Part shown: positions 52,501 to 63,742 of the stretch, piece after piece
How positions within the stretch are numbered: the first letter of the stretch is position 1
Layout: every line of letters begins with the position of its first letter
Assembly: GCA_002633005.1 (NCBI GenBank)
Contig: NMRA01000014.1
Span: forward strand, 1,152,838-1,216,837
From: Phoronis australis
Taxonomy: Eukaryota; Phoronida; Phoronidae
DNA length: 64,000 nucleotides
Reading direction: 5' to 3'
Notes under the pieces: model-generated
Database searches by the model: none
What the model was told of the DNA's origin: nothing
The model's input: the letters and a program-made list of their open reading frames with translations, nothing else
Translations under genes and position numbers: made by a program

Positions 52501-55500
52501 AAATAATAAACATGGACACTAGGTGTTATACAATATGTCAAATACATCCAAAAGTGGGAAAGTGTCATCATCTACTTAATAGAAACTTATTTGCCAAATT
52601 TAAGGAAAATCCATCAAGGAAATCCGAACATGCAGCGGAAAACACAAAAAAATTAAAATTGCTCCAACGGGGCACGCCACATCGGTAGTCAAAACTATCC
52701 TAAAATTTGCTCCTACTGTCCCATTCAGGATAGAAACATTTCTGCAAAATTTCACAAAAATTCATCACCAGACTTTGGGGATATAGCAGCGGATGCCACA
52801 TAACCAAGTGGATGGACAGGGATGGTGGTGCAACCTGTCCGTAGGAAATTGGCACCAATCTCTAGTTTCTAATTGCCACAGTGATCACCCTTTCAAAGGG
52901 AATTTTGAAAGACAAAGCAGTATTTCTATGGAAACCGGTCATGGAAAAGTGACACCCATCTGAGTGGCATGTCCTGTTTACACATTTTATGGGAGTACCT
53001 CATCCACAAGGAACTCAGGTAAGTTACAGAGAAGGAGGTCACCTGTAGAAATGAACAGAACACCTGTATATGGGCATAAGTTCACACTGAATATTACAAA
53101 AAATCTCGTCACACTATGGAGGTCACCTGAACTGAAATTTCGTATTTTTTATAAAAGATAAGAAGCACCAAATTAATGCTTTTCCATGTTTAAATGATAT
53201 GCCACATCTTCCATTCTGAGACAACAGTTTGAAAAAAATGTGATCATTCATTCACTATGTCAAAACTCTTTGGAAAACGAAATTTTGGACAAAAATAATT
53301 GCCAAAATTAGGGACATTTCACAATAAGTGTAACCTAGTGGAAGACAAGTGCTCCCTCAAGGAATAGGAACTGTGGAGATTTAAGCAGTCTGCACAGTTA
53401 CAAAACTTTGTCCAGATGGCCACAACAGGCTAAACTAGGCGACTGAACTTTTAAACAGCTGACACAATAAAGCTTGCAGTGAACATTAAATTGTGAACAA
53501 ACTAGACTAGTCAATAAGGTGTTCACGTCAGCAAAAGGGCAGTGTTTAATTAACCTCAGGTAATCCTAGACAATGCAGGAAACAACGTCAGGCTGAAAAA
53601 AGCTTAAAAAAATGTGACTTCTATGCAATGATCATCATTCTTCCCATTTCAGACAGAAGATAACTAACAGGGTTGGCAAGGAGCCAGAAGTTGTCATATG
53701 CCACTTGGGAGTTCCCGTTTGTAGTCTTGCCGAACTTTTTATTTGTAATATTTACTGAATATTTAACGAAGGCAAAAAGAAAGACAAACATCTAAGTAGT
53801 CACACCTTTTGTTTGATAGTTCTGCAATACAGTATCAACCAAGTACAGTGCGGTGAAACTTCATCAATTTTGGACAAAAATGATTTCCAAACTTGGTCTT
53901 TTAAGTTTTTCAATGTCTTCTGGCATTGTTGTGAATTCCCCCAATTTCTCAAAATCCCGCGATTTTTTGCTTTCGTTTTTATTTAAGTTCTTTATATCTT
54001 CTCAAGTGAACCATACCACTAAAGTGAATCGGAGCTTCAGCAGGGATTATGAACTAGCACAGACACAACAGCAGGACCTGTGAAGCAGTTATGTAAATTG
54101 ATTATCTCAAAGGATTATGGGATACCCGCTTACCTGTCAATCATCAGTTACCTGCAGAGGGGTAACAAAGAAAACGCAGAATGCCTCCGAAACACTTAAA
54201 AACAACACCTTGTGCAAAATAACACAAATTTATGTAAATCAAAGAAAAAACTAAATAGAAAACTAAAACATCAAATTTAAGAAACCCAACAGCGATTTTA
54301 CAAAATATTTTTAATTCTGAGCAGTCATCAATCAGCCAAATTTCCTTTTCTTCCGTGGAAGGCTTATAGGAATGATAACAATTATGGAAAAATCTCCTAT
54401 GATGAAAGAAATTATGATTCACATTCGACAACTAAACTTCCAGAGTGACTCAAGCTTAATTCATGTTATCTAGCTCAACCAGTTGTGCAGCAGGTGCTTG
54501 TAATTACAACTAAATGGTTACATTTCAACTATCACAACAAGCATTCAACTTAAACTCAAAATTGATCTTATGAACTTTAACAACATCTGCATTCTGCAGA
54601 AGTCAAAGTGTGGTTCAAAGACCAGCCAATAAATACTGTGATGCCAGCATAGATACACAACCAGTTGCACCCATTGTTACACACTGCTGGGATGGAACAG
54701 GGAGAGTTGTTTCAGCCACCAGCAATCAAATGATAAGGTCAAGACAACAAATACAACAGTTGCCTAAATGTCTCCTCTATAACAGGGCTAGGTTCCCATC
54801 ACAATGTGTAAACATAGTGTAGCCTGCTAAGTCATTCACTCTAACTCAACAGTTACAAAGGCCTAATTAAGACCTCACTTGTGACGTAAATAACACATTA
54901 GATGATACAGATCCCAGAATGCTAGGAAATCTTCACAAATGGGAAACAGACATGTGTGCCAGTCCAACCACATGAGCTGTGCCGGACAATGTCTAAAAGG
55001 AAATGCTAACAGAAGTACACTAATTCTCCAGTTATTTTGCATAACAATAATGGTAAAAAATTATCATTTTTCAAAGACTGATTACCTTGCTGCCAATAGA
55101 TGGAGCTTTACCACATGCTGTTTGACGGTGACATTGACATAGTGCAACCATGTGAATCATAAAGGACTGAATTTTCGTTATCATTGTTTTTGTGGAATTT
55201 CCGACAAAATAAAACATCACTAGTCTACCGTAGGTGAATAGTCGTAATTCAACCAAAAGTCAACACTTGAATCTCAAATATGAGCACCCTGTTTAAAGCG
55301 ATGCTTTTCTTTTAAATGATCTCTTGCATGCGATAAAATATAGAACAGTTTTAATAGACTAAGAATGAATGTAAGTGTCATGTTCTCCAAACGAATGTCT
55401 ATAGTCAACTTCCAAGTCACGTAAACTTGTATAGCGGAGGAAAGGTGAAACGGATAAACAGCAAAACAAATATAGATGGACATATATTTATAGCTGTGAG

Positions 55501-58500
55501 AGTCCATTACCATACCTCAGGTAATTATTAAGTGCCTCCCTCAACCATATAACAGTGAGACAGCTGTGAAGGTAATACCCCTCCAGTCCTTGCTATGTCC
55601 TGTTCAACAGCCAATGAGTACAGGCAAGTAGGTAGTTGATATGTCAGCCAAGGAAGCAGCCATTAATTCAGTTTGACAGCAAGTTGTTTATAGACTGAGG
55701 ATGGAAGCTCAATCCAGGTACACAACTACTACTGCCAGAAGACATAGTGATGATACATATGGCGGGCTACTCCCATTACACAACACATAGTATTTAAGTA
55801 GTGTTAGCGTGTACAACAGGCCAGGATCTGCTGCATCATCCTGTAACACACACCAAACCCATAGATCACTTTACGGGATCCCTGCTGACCAAACTGATTA
55901 CAATTCTGGTTAAGGCCAAACTAATAACAAACAAGGGAATGAAATTTGAGCGGACTGTACCACAAACAGTATGCTTCCATGGTTGTTTATTAGTATCATA
56001 ATAAGAGCAATAGGGAAAGTGCTCAAATGTGCCCACGAATGCACTGCAACTGGTATGCTTTTTGGGGTGTTTGTTAGTATCACAAATGACCATCAGGTGG
56101 CACAGGATATGTTGAAACAGTCCAAAAATGGGAAGGGCTTGTCATCGCCCTAATTTAAATCCCATTTGACAATTCCGTGAACATCTGTCCGCCTAAAACT
56201 GTTATTAGGGAGCACAGCGGTTACCAGATTGTCAGAAAATATTCCATTAATTTATCACATTCTTAGAAAAACACTTGCAAACTTCACAAAGATCCTAAAG
56301 GAGATACAGCCAAATACCACTAGGTGGCACAACAGTAGTTGGATTAGTCTGAAAATCAGCTGTGGTCATATTTTCTAATTTTCTGATGATCCTCCAAGCG
56401 ATCTGTCAGATAGAGGTGGACGCAAATAATAGAAATGGCCACTAGATGGTAAAGAATAAGTCAACTGTGTCAGAAAACGAGAAGCCTTTTCCGTCTTGTT
56501 AATACAAATACTTGTCAAATTCAAAATCTGTCAAGAAGCACTGAAGAAACAGACGTAAACGCAAGAAACAAAACTGCCACTAGGGGGCACAATGGCAGCC
56601 ATTCGTTGACAAAATCGTAGATAAGTGCTTCGCAAATTCCATGAATGTCCTCCAAGGGCTTAAAGATACAGCACTGTACGTCCCACGTCTGGGCAGAGAT
56701 GACGGTAATATGCACCTACATCCACAAGTAGACGCATTAAAATAGACAGTGCTTTCACACTGATTAATGTCATATTTACAACACACGCGCACACGCACAC
56801 ACACACTCATGCAAGCACACATGGCCAAATGTTTACTCAAAACATCAACGAAACACACCAGTGAGGTGAAGAATGCAAACAACCAACTTGAACAGGGACA
56901 AGTACAATCGGTGGTAGTCAAGGTCAAAATAGTAACTTCATAAAAACTTCATAGATGTGCTATTGTAAATAATGATAATTTAGATGGTAAAGTGTATCTC
57001 CAGTGCTCGATTTGGCGGCCTGAAGCTAGCCAATGATTGGCGACCTGGGGACAAATCCCAAGTCGCCACAAAGTCGCAATTATTGTAAAGACCCGAATGG
57101 ATATCAAGTTAGACCTAGCTTTAGAAAATAGGAAAATAAACAGATATCTGCATCCACAACCAACATTGACTTAAATTACAGATTTCCAAAAGATAAAGTC
57201 CCAACTTTGTAACTCGCCATTTTCATTAACCTAAATGTGTCTGCTTGATTTGTCTGTCTGGGAATGATGTCAACAGACAAGTCAAGCATGTCTATTTATA
57301 GAATGCAGCGTTCGTCACATATGCACTGGTCTTAGCGATTCGTTTTTCGGGTGAGCAACTTCTTTTTTCCTAATGTTAAACCTTGGGTGAATTCCTTTAA
57401 AAGTTCAAGAAGATGAAACTGAAGAGAACAAAACTAAGCAGGCAGCTGACAACACAACGTTAACTCACCCGCCAGTAAATATGGACCTCCACCACCATCT
57501 GTAATCCTCAGCATTCAACTGAAAGTAGGTCATCGCTATGGAGATGCTGGCAGTGACGATGAGCAGCATGACATAGACGATCATGAGGATGCCCCAGAGT
57601 GTGTACTGGTCGCGTCCCCACAGGGTGGAGAAGATATAGTAGAGTTCTACGGAGATGGCACTGAAAGCAGGTACAGCACGTGAAAACATGGAGACAAGTG
57701 GGCAGTTGTTACATAACCAAGCAGGTCACAACAATACTCATGAATACGTTTCTTTTTCCTAATAAATAAGTGTCTACTATATACACCTGAAATCAACCAG
57801 TAACAAGTTGCTGAGCCTCAAAAAAAGTTTTATCAGAGCCCTCGGTAATCTTATTTTGTGTAAAATTAGCAGTGTTCCACAAATTCTGTTGAGACCGAGT
57901 TTTGCTGAATTAAAATGATGTACTAACTGCTTAACGAGTTTCCATAGCAACAATTGAAGAATCTACTTGAAAATAAGTTGCAAAATAATGCCACATTAAA
58001 ATACCGTATTCTGTTTTGAAACTTATTAACTGGTGTTGCATCACATAATCTTCAAATCTGCCAGTCAATAAGATATTCAGCTTGTGCTTATAGCGGATAC
58101 ATTTAGCGTGTGTTTAGAGGAGACATTCAGCGAGGCCACATCAAAAAATGACGAAACCATGGGATTCATGGCTGAAAATTGTCACTTGAGAGAGGAGAAA
58201 TGTTGAAAATACTGGTAATTCTGGAAAAATTGAGATTGGATTAAATGATTGTGAAAATGACAAGCGCTGTATGTTGCTTCACTTTGCATCAAAAGTGATT
58301 TTGCTAGAACACAAAGTCATCACTTTTCATCCTTACGCATTGTACATATAAATACTTATTAGTTGAAGACAACACCTCAGGTGACTCACCTGAAGGGCAA
58401 GAAGCCTCCTACCAAACAGTGTATTGGACACGACCTGTACCAAGGCAGAGGTGGAATTTCACGCACTATGTTTTTAGTCCTGCACGGGGCATCAAATCCA

Positions 58501-61500
58501 TTGGCCCAGTTTTTACCGAAAATACCACCGATGACACTCAGAGGATAGCCCACTAAAAAGACAGTCAGCTAATTGAACACCTATATCCAACAACAGAGGT
58601 CACCTCTCTACAGGCCCACAGTTTGAAGTTAAACATTGTAATAAGCCACACAATGACAATGTCTGCACAACATATATATATCCTTTATCCAACATCATGT
58701 ACACAATCCCCTTTCCCCGCTCAAGTGATAAACAGCCCATTCTCAAAATGTATACAGGGTTAATATTCCAGTGCCCAAATCAGTTTTGAGAAGCAAAACA
58801 TGGATCTCATTTGGCTAGCCCAGCCACTTGAGTTAACTTGTACCTAAAATAGTTTCACTTTTCTGTAATTTTTAATTATCTACTAGTAACTACTGAGAAC
58901 CAAATAGCAGCTCATTTTACATTGGCAAAGTTGTCACTAGCTTCCGATTCACGGCACTTTGTTAACAAAAGATGAGCAAGTGTCAACAGGATACGTTCTG
59001 AAGTTGATGATCGACTTTTCTTAGTTGAAAAAGCAGTCAACTGGTGCAATTCAAAGATGATTATTAGACTACTCTTCTTTTAATTGTCAGTAACAAGGGA
59101 CAAGGTAAGTGTTCGTCAAATGGAAGACATGCAAAAACTGTCATACTGGGCGTTCTACAGAGGTATAAGTTTCACATCGAGTTGATTGCAAATTTTAGTG
59201 GATTGACTGAAAAAGTGAGCACTGCTTTTCAGATCAATTAATAGCTTTGCTGGTCCTGTATTCAAGTAACTGATTAACTAGTTGGATACGTGCTTACACC
59301 TCCTTGAGTAATTATTCAACTCTGCAATTGATTCAACAATGGAAAATGAAAAAGCAAGCATGAAAGATTGGAAATATGACAGTCCCTATAGGATGGTAGG
59401 CAAACAACCATGATCGTCGGCGAATGTCATCATTTTACAGTGAATTTAGCAACGTGAAAACACTTCTACTCATAATTTTAGACAAAGAAATACAAAAAAA
59501 AACACAGCCATAGCCAGTACTTCAAGCACAACAAACAATTAGACAATAATATGTTAGACATTGTTTTTGACAAGCCAATTTGGTATATGAACTTCGTTTT
59601 ATGCTAGTGATTGGAAGGTAAACAACCCCACACGTTCTTTCAGCCTCATTTTAGAGAGAAAGTAGTATTAAAGAGTTCCATACTAAGCATGGCCTACCAT
59701 GTTGGAATACATACCGAGGAGCCAGAGAGCCATCAACAATATAATGGTTGTCCAGGGTAGAGCCTGGGTGGAACCGTACGCCCAGGCAACTGAGTTAATG
59801 ATGCTCCATACAATGAAGAGTGGACCTGTTGTATAACATGAGAAGTCACAAGTGTATGTACTCAAATACAAACTAAAATGATTAATTTTAATCCATTGAA
59901 GCAAACAACTCTATGAGGAAAAGCTTAATCAGACATGCATGGATCTGAAAACGTGAGAGACTCAATCTGCTATGAACAATAACTCTTGCCATAATATAAC
60001 CATTGACAGCACACTAGAGTATGCGCAGTCAACACCTAATTATTAATAGATTCTTTTGGGTTTAATGTCACTATCTCTGTTCATCACAGGCTTGCGGTAC
60101 CTGACCAAAATATTGTTTATCTGAATCTGATCTTCTGAGGATGTCTCAACAAGGCCATCACAGATTACACAGTGATAAAACTCTCCTTTGTCCCAGAGAA
60201 AAGCGTGTTGTTTTCATTGGCCTCATTTTGGAATGTCACACACATTTTCATAAGTCATGTCGAAAACCTTCGAGGCATACGGCCGTGGAAATATTCCCAA
60301 TTTCAACCCTTTAAAAGTACAATTCAAAAACGTATTTTCAAGAAAGGGGATTCTGTTCAGTTCAAAATTAACCCAAGCCAACGAACTTGCTTCATCCACT
60401 TGTTGCGCATTTGCTTGTCTTTGATTTATGTCAAGAATGCAAAGAACTTCAAATCACTTCTCCACGAATATTTTATCAAGTTTATCAAACTATCTCCCGT
60501 CAGAGTTACAGCCCAGAGCACAGCAGTAATACTTTGTTGGCATTCGAAGGACAAACAGAGTAGTACTGCCAAGAATTAAAAATGAAGCAACAATAAAGAA
60601 CATGTGGAACTCCAGCGACGCTATGAAAAAGCTTGATGGACATCTCAGCATTGTGGGTAAATACAGCAAGATTCGAATGCAGCTGAAAAATCTGGGGCCC
60701 TGTTATGGCTGTCAATAATATTGGCATAGCATCATTAACTGAATGTCATATTTGTGATTCCTAGAATGTCTTGACTGTCACTGTTGACAGAGATGTAATT
60801 GTGAGCATGCTCTTAAGAAGCAAACTACAGGTTAGATGTAACTGTGTTCGACATAACAGACATTTCAGGAACCTTCAGCAAGGTTCTGGACTAATATTCA
60901 TTAATTTACATGGTGTGATCAAAAAGATGGCGGGTTGAACGGGATAAACTACTAGCAATATATTCCACGGCTCACTGAAAAAGTTGATATTTATACAATT
61001 ACAACCCTCGTCCCCCTAAACTATAAAATGGCCAAGTGTTCATACCACAGTCACCAAGACATCTTGATGCACTTGAGCACTGTGGATGGCACATTCAGTG
61101 TAACAATGTCAATCACCAATTGGATGTCTACATTACTTTGTCATTCTCAAAAGCTGCTTGACACAAAGCTTAGCTTAGTCAAAAAATCATTCAACTTCAA
61201 CAAAGTTGGTCTTTCATCTCCTGATATTCTATTTCAATGTTTTGCCATTAATAACTCTTGCTAGTTAGTTATGACTCATTGATTTTTTCTGAAGAGAATG
61301 CATCAAGTGAAAGTAGGCGCTATTTTATCAAACCAGAAGTATTGTTATCTCCACTGTAGCGCCACCTACCAGCGAATAAGAAGGTGGTCAGATTGATATT
61401 CCACACCCACTTCTCACCCCCCATCTTCTTGTACATGTTGGCTGACACATAGCCTGACACCCCTGAAACAAGAATGGACTCAGTTGTACAATATGTTTGA

Positions 61501-62478
61501 CACATAGTCTAAGGCACCTGAAACAAGAAGGAGTTCAACTAAGTTGTGGTACACATCAGTCTCACAACAGTGACACATAAGGAATCTGTTCGAGTTGTCA
61601 CAAACTTGACTAGAACACATATTTATATTGCTGTAAGGAATAATCGAAGAATACTTTCATTTAACAGTCTGTCAGCCAATGGGAAGGTGTTCTAGATGAA
61701 TAGAATGCAGGTGGTGGTAAATAGTGAGAAGATAAAGTGACAGTAACCAGTGAGAAGATAAGTTGACGGAAAGTCGTGAGAAGATAAAAAAGTGATGGTT
61801 ACTAGTGAGAAAATAAGATGATGGTAAGTAGTGAGAAGACACTTACATGAAGTGAAGGCAAACAGCACAATACCCGCCGTGTTGATAGCACCGTGTCTGT
61901 GAACATTGAACAGACCCATAACGGCCATGAACAGGATTCCAAATGCAAGGGCAAGGAACTGGGTACCAACACCTACAACAAAATAAAGGTTTCTGAGCAG
62001 AGCTTGTGAAGACTAAACATGATCTGATCAGGTGGAGAAAGGATTCAAGATCCTAGTCGCACAGTTCATCATATTAAAATCATTCCATATCTATTTAATA
62101 AATTGCCAATAAAACATCACCATTGGTTTAAAAGTAATTGTTACGATACAGAAATACGTAAGAAATGGCAGACGATCCAGTTGATCAAAATAACTAAGAA
62201 TCTCATCGAAAAAACCATAACGTTTATCAAATAATCCCGAGGATCACTAAACTTCAAAGACTTGGTTAAAATGTTTACTTTTATGAAATTAGAGCTATTG
62301 GCTGTAATCATACAGGCAGTGTGGACTCACCCAAGACAGCACAGAATAGACTCTTCTGTTGCGGGAACCTGAACACATCCGTATGAATAATCTTCCAACC
62401 AAAGTCGTCCTGCTCAAGATCCTCAGACTCTTCGTCGTCATCATTGTAACGCGCAAAGTCATTCTTCAAGATCCTCGT
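46309..62478 (-). CDS. TM9SF1: TM9SF1, transmembrane 9 superfamily (nonaspanin/EMP70), 3' part of gene
   Basis: Seven exons join as 62478-62331, 61972-61847, 61462-61370, 59825-59715, 58552-58390, 57660-57469 and 46510-46309. The frame is continuous through all six internal introns and gives the last ~343 residues (human TM9SF1 has about 606). The N-terminal luminal domain and first membrane helix lie beyond 64000. Visible in order: cytosolic linker [12 protein letters not shown] plus an acidic run, [13 protein letters not shown], eight hydrophobic segments, family motifs ([75 protein letters not shown]) and the ending [14 protein letters not shown], which is that of TM9SF1 rather than TM9SF2, 3 or 4. 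Family proteins sit in the Golgi and endosomes and affect membrane-protein sorting; TM9SF1 is linked to autophagy. KMD fits the KxD/E COPI-binding retention signal. Confidence 0.96.
46511..46812 (-). repeat. Minisatellite carrying copies of the splice acceptor
   Basis: On the minus strand the phrase TTGTCTATTACAG (or a one-base variant) occurs at 46523-46511 (the real acceptor), 46671-46659, 46711-46699 and 46748-46736. A weaker copy lies near 46575-46564. Copies are joined by related CTCTGTTAGTCC-type spacers. A GC/CA dinucleotide run (about 46586-46628) interrupts the array. Confidence 0.85.
47103..47211 (+). mobile_element. Palindromic MITE, copy 2
   Basis: Inverted ends: left GTAATGCTCTGATATAACGT, right CACGTTATATCAGACTATTG. 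The middle reads CTCCACTAAATAACGGACAT, the complement of copy 1's centre. Same element as 34034-34146, opposite orientation. Confidence 0.88.
48201..48520. repeat. 40-base minisatellite, about eight units
   Basis: Seven units of exactly 40 bases start at 48241, 48281, 48321, 48361, 48401, 48441 and 48481, each of the type TGTGTRTTAGAAAGTG plus AACTCATACACAGGGA. A poorly matching unit at 48201 precedes them. Length is constant while the sequence varies, so divergence here is by substitution only. Confidence 0.92.
48649..49262. mobile_element. Non-autonomous element, long copy (~0.6 kb)
   Basis: It begins AGCGCTCGATTTGGTGAC and ends in the roughly inverted GCGCCGAGCGCGG. Near both ends are GGTCGCC/GGCGACC phrases (for example GACCTGGGATTTTTGCCAGG). 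A second, shorter copy at 57000 shares the left end. No coding capacity. Likely a decayed DNA transposon derivative; class unknown. Confidence 0.55.
50507..50614 (+). mobile_element. Palindromic MITE, copy 3
   Basis: Starts GGTAATAGACGGACGTAACA and ends GCGTTGTATCAGACTATTT, with the centre CTCCACTTAATAACGGGCAT as in copy 2. The ends are more diverged than in the other copies, so this is the oldest of the three. Confidence 0.8.
52240..52830 (+). repeat. ~145-base repeat block with CTCF-like motifs, block 1
   Basis: Recurring phrases in fixed order: ACCAAATTTCA.., a ..GATATAGCAGCGGATGCC-type stretch, AAAACAAAATTGCCACTAG and ..GGTAGTC..TATCC... Good motif at 52365-52378 (CCACTAGGAGGCAC), degenerate one near 52663. 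It matches 63720-64000 in order and spacing. Confidence 0.75.
55950..56720 (+). repeat. ~145-base repeat block with CTCF-like motifs, block 2
   Basis: Motif copies at 56090-56103 (CCATCAGGTGGCAC), 56317-56330 (CCACTAGGTGGCAC), 56439-56452 (weaker) and 56577-56590 (CCACTAGGGGGCAC), all on the plus strand. The left part also shares GTGCCCACGAATGCACTGCA and GTTTGTTAGTATCA with 63285-63345. Confidence 0.75.
56781..56806. repeat. CA/GC microsatellite
   Basis: An alternating AC tract interrupted by CG dinucleotides within the last TM9SF1 intron. Confidence 0.9.
57000..57370. mobile_element. Non-autonomous element, second copy
   Basis: Starts CAGTGCTCGATTTGGCGGCC, close to the left end of 48649-49262, and has the same GGCGACCTGGGG/AAGTCGCCAC phrases. 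Further in, loosely similar pieces follow in the same order. It ends about 100 bases before the penultimate TM9SF1 exon. Confidence 0.45.
57469..57660 (-). CDS. TM9SF1: TM9SF1 exon: [19 protein letters not shown] segment
   Basis: Acceptor GCTTTCAG, donor GTGAGT; phases 2 and 2. It encodes [20 protein letters not shown], a hydrophobic helix ([20 protein letters not shown]) and [20 protein letters not shown], among the most conserved stretches of TM9 proteins. Confidence 0.97.
57661..58389 (-). other. TM9SF1: TM9SF1 intron between the CRTKNI and YRWWW exons
   Basis: A 729-base GT-AG intron. No repeat or RNA gene was recognised in it. Confidence 0.85.
58390..58552 (-). CDS. TM9SF1: TM9SF1 exon: GGIFGKN..CRTKNI..PPLPWY segment
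   Basis: Acceptor CTTTTTAG, donor GTGAGT; enters in phase 1, leaves in phase 2. It encodes [38 protein letters not shown] and the next helix up to GGFLPF. Confidence 0.96.
58553..59714 (-). other. TM9SF1: TM9SF1 intron before the GGIFGKN exon
   Basis: A 1162-base intron, GTATGT donor and CTTTTTAG acceptor. Nothing recognisable inside. Confidence 0.85.
59715..59825 (-). CDS. TM9SF1: TM9SF1 exon: [10 protein letters not shown] segment
   Basis: Acceptor TATACAACAG, donor GTATGT; phases 1 and 1, 36 whole codons. It encodes [20 protein letters not shown] followed by [16 protein letters not shown], matching the strongly conserved loop and helix of the family. Confidence 0.95.
59826..61369 (-). 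other. TM9SF1: TM9SF1 intron before the GSTQALP exon
   Basis: A 1544-base intron. A 135-codon plus-strand open frame (60172-60579) lies in it, but it has no motif, runs opposite to the gene and is AT-rich and Lys/Ile/Phe-rich, as chance frames are. Confidence 0.8.
61370..61462 (-). CDS. TM9SF1: TM9SF1 exon: SGYVSA..WVWNINL segment
   Basis: Acceptor TTGTTTCAG, donor GTAGGT; phases 1 and 1. It encodes [20 protein letters not shown] and [10 protein letters not shown]. The residue formed across the upstream junction is Trp, where I expect Cys in the vertebrate protein. Confidence 0.95.
61463..61846 (-). other. TM9SF1: TM9SF1 intron containing a minisatellite
   Basis: A 384-base intron whose donor end is occupied by a short tandem array, listed separately. 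Confidence 0.85.
61716..61846. repeat. ~27-base minisatellite next to a splice donor
   Basis: Units of the type AGTGAGAAGATAAGTGACGG plus TAACC recur about five times with small indels. The last unit (GTGAGAAGACACTTAC) contains the GTAAGT donor of the 61847-61972 exon on the minus strand. Confidence 0.75.
61847..61972 (-). CDS. TM9SF1: TM9SF1 exon: membrane helices
   Basis: Acceptor TTGTTGTAG, donor GTAAGT; phases 1 in and 1 out. It encodes [20 protein letters not shown], then [10 protein letters not shown] and IVLFAFTS, with the loop motif that follows the second helix in TM9SF1. Confidence 0.95.
62331..62478 (-). CDS. TM9SF1: TM9SF1 exon: acidic linker into the membrane domain
   Basis: Entered in phase 0 after TCGTGCAG and ending at a GTGAGT donor; 49 codons plus one base. 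It encodes [12 protein letters not shown], an acidic loop ([13 protein letters not shown]), [18 protein letters not shown] and the start of a membrane helix (LFCAVLG). It is the most upstream exon I can identify. Confidence 0.93.
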
Positions 62479-63229
62479 CTGCACGACACCAACAAGAATT
62501 ACTCACACATCTGCAGTTGGCAGTCAGATTACTTTTAAGTTGGATAAGAATGATAATACAACTACTGCTACTACTACTATTACTGTTAGAGATTACAATA
62601 ACACAGTTGGATTATGACAATAACATCACAGTTGTTTATAAAAACAACGGAGTATTCTCCCCAGTAACTGACTGTGTCTGTGTATCATTACTCGTTGCTG
62701 GGCCTAGTAAGGTGGCCACTGTGTTTTTGCTTCAGAAGATGGTGTTTTAATAAACACAGTAACAGGTCAAGCCGAAATCCATCGTTGTTTTTGTCAACAT
62801 ATGGTGCAACTTGCTATCACGGAAATAATATAGTTGGATAGCAATAACATTTTGGATAATGGATAATAATAATAATACAGTAGGAACATAATCATATTCT
62901 TGGCTTACAACACTATTGAATTGTGCTAGGTCACTAAACAAAGATTAAAACCTAAGCACAGAATGACAGATTACAGCAAACACAACAAAATCTCTTACAC
63001 TCCAGGAGTGACCAGTAGCTTACTGAGACAACTAACTGATTGAAACCCAATTTCCAATTCCACGAATTATGTGTGTCAACGCTGATACATTCTGTGTCGA
63101 GGGAAAGCAACATTAAGCGTGACTGAATATTCACAGTGACCACCTCACACTAATGAGCAAGGTCTCAATGCAATGTTAAGTTGACTCCATCCAATTTACA
63201 GTTCAGCATATAGGTCTTTCATTGAAGTA
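62479..63229 (-). other. TM9SF1: TM9SF1 upstream intron, proximal part
   Basis: No further TM9SF1 exon is visible. It contains a (CTA)n-like run near 62560-62590 and an (ATA)n run near 62862-62878. The exons for the luminal domain must lie beyond the window. Confidence 0.7.
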
Positions 63230-63569
63230 CTTTTGAAAACTGCACTGTTCTGTGAATATAAACAAGAGCAACGCGGAGCGTTGAAATGCGCCCACAATTG
63301 CACCGCATACGGTATCCTTCTAGGGTTGTTTATTGGTACCATAAAGTCGCCAGTAGAGGGCATACTTTGCAAAATGGAAAGGCATGGTCATTGTCTCCTC
63401 AATAGGCTAGGGGCAAAATGTGAGTAATCTTCATAATACAAGCACATCCTATACACCAGTTGCTTAAAGCACCACAGAAACATAGAATTAAAAACAAATT
63501 TACCAACATACGAGATTAGCACAGCATTAGAATGCCAGAAACAAATTTCTACTTGGAACTTTTCCTTCA

Positions 63570-63711
63570 NNNNNNNNNNNNNNNNNNNNNNNNNNNNNNN
63601 NNNNNNNNNNNNNNNNNNNNNNNNNNNNNNNNNNNNNNNNNNNNNNNNNNNNNNNNNNNNNNNNNNNNNNNNNNNNNNNNNNNNNNNNNNNNNNNNNNNN
63701 NNNNNNNNNNN
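63570..63711. other. Assembly gap of 142 N
   Basis: A run of undetermined bases inside repeat block 3; probably unresolved repeat sequence. Confidence 1.
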
Positions 63712-63728
63712 GAAAACAGTAAAAATGG

Positions 63729-63742
63729 CCACTAGGTGGCGC
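63729..63742 (+). promoter_or_regulatory. CTCF-like motif
   Basis: CCACTAGGTGGCGC fits the known CTCF core consensus (CCASYAGRKGGCRS) at every position. It lies in a repeat, so it may simply be part of the element. Whether CTCF binds in this organism is unknown. Confidence 0.3.

Larger units (their letters stand above)
46813..57468 (-). other. TM9SF1: TM9SF1 last intron, remainder (repeat-rich)
   Basis: No exon is recognisable between the donor at 57468 and the acceptor at 46511. The intron holds two MITE copies, a 40-base minisatellite, two copies of a longer non-autonomous element, two blocks of the CTCF-like-motif repeat and a CA/GC microsatellite (56781-56806). Open frames up to 115 codons coincide with repeats or look random. 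Confidence 0.75.

Noticed and set aside
60172-60579. 135-codon plus-strand frame
   Set aside because: It lies within a TM9SF1 intron on the opposite strand and has no motif or supporting signals.
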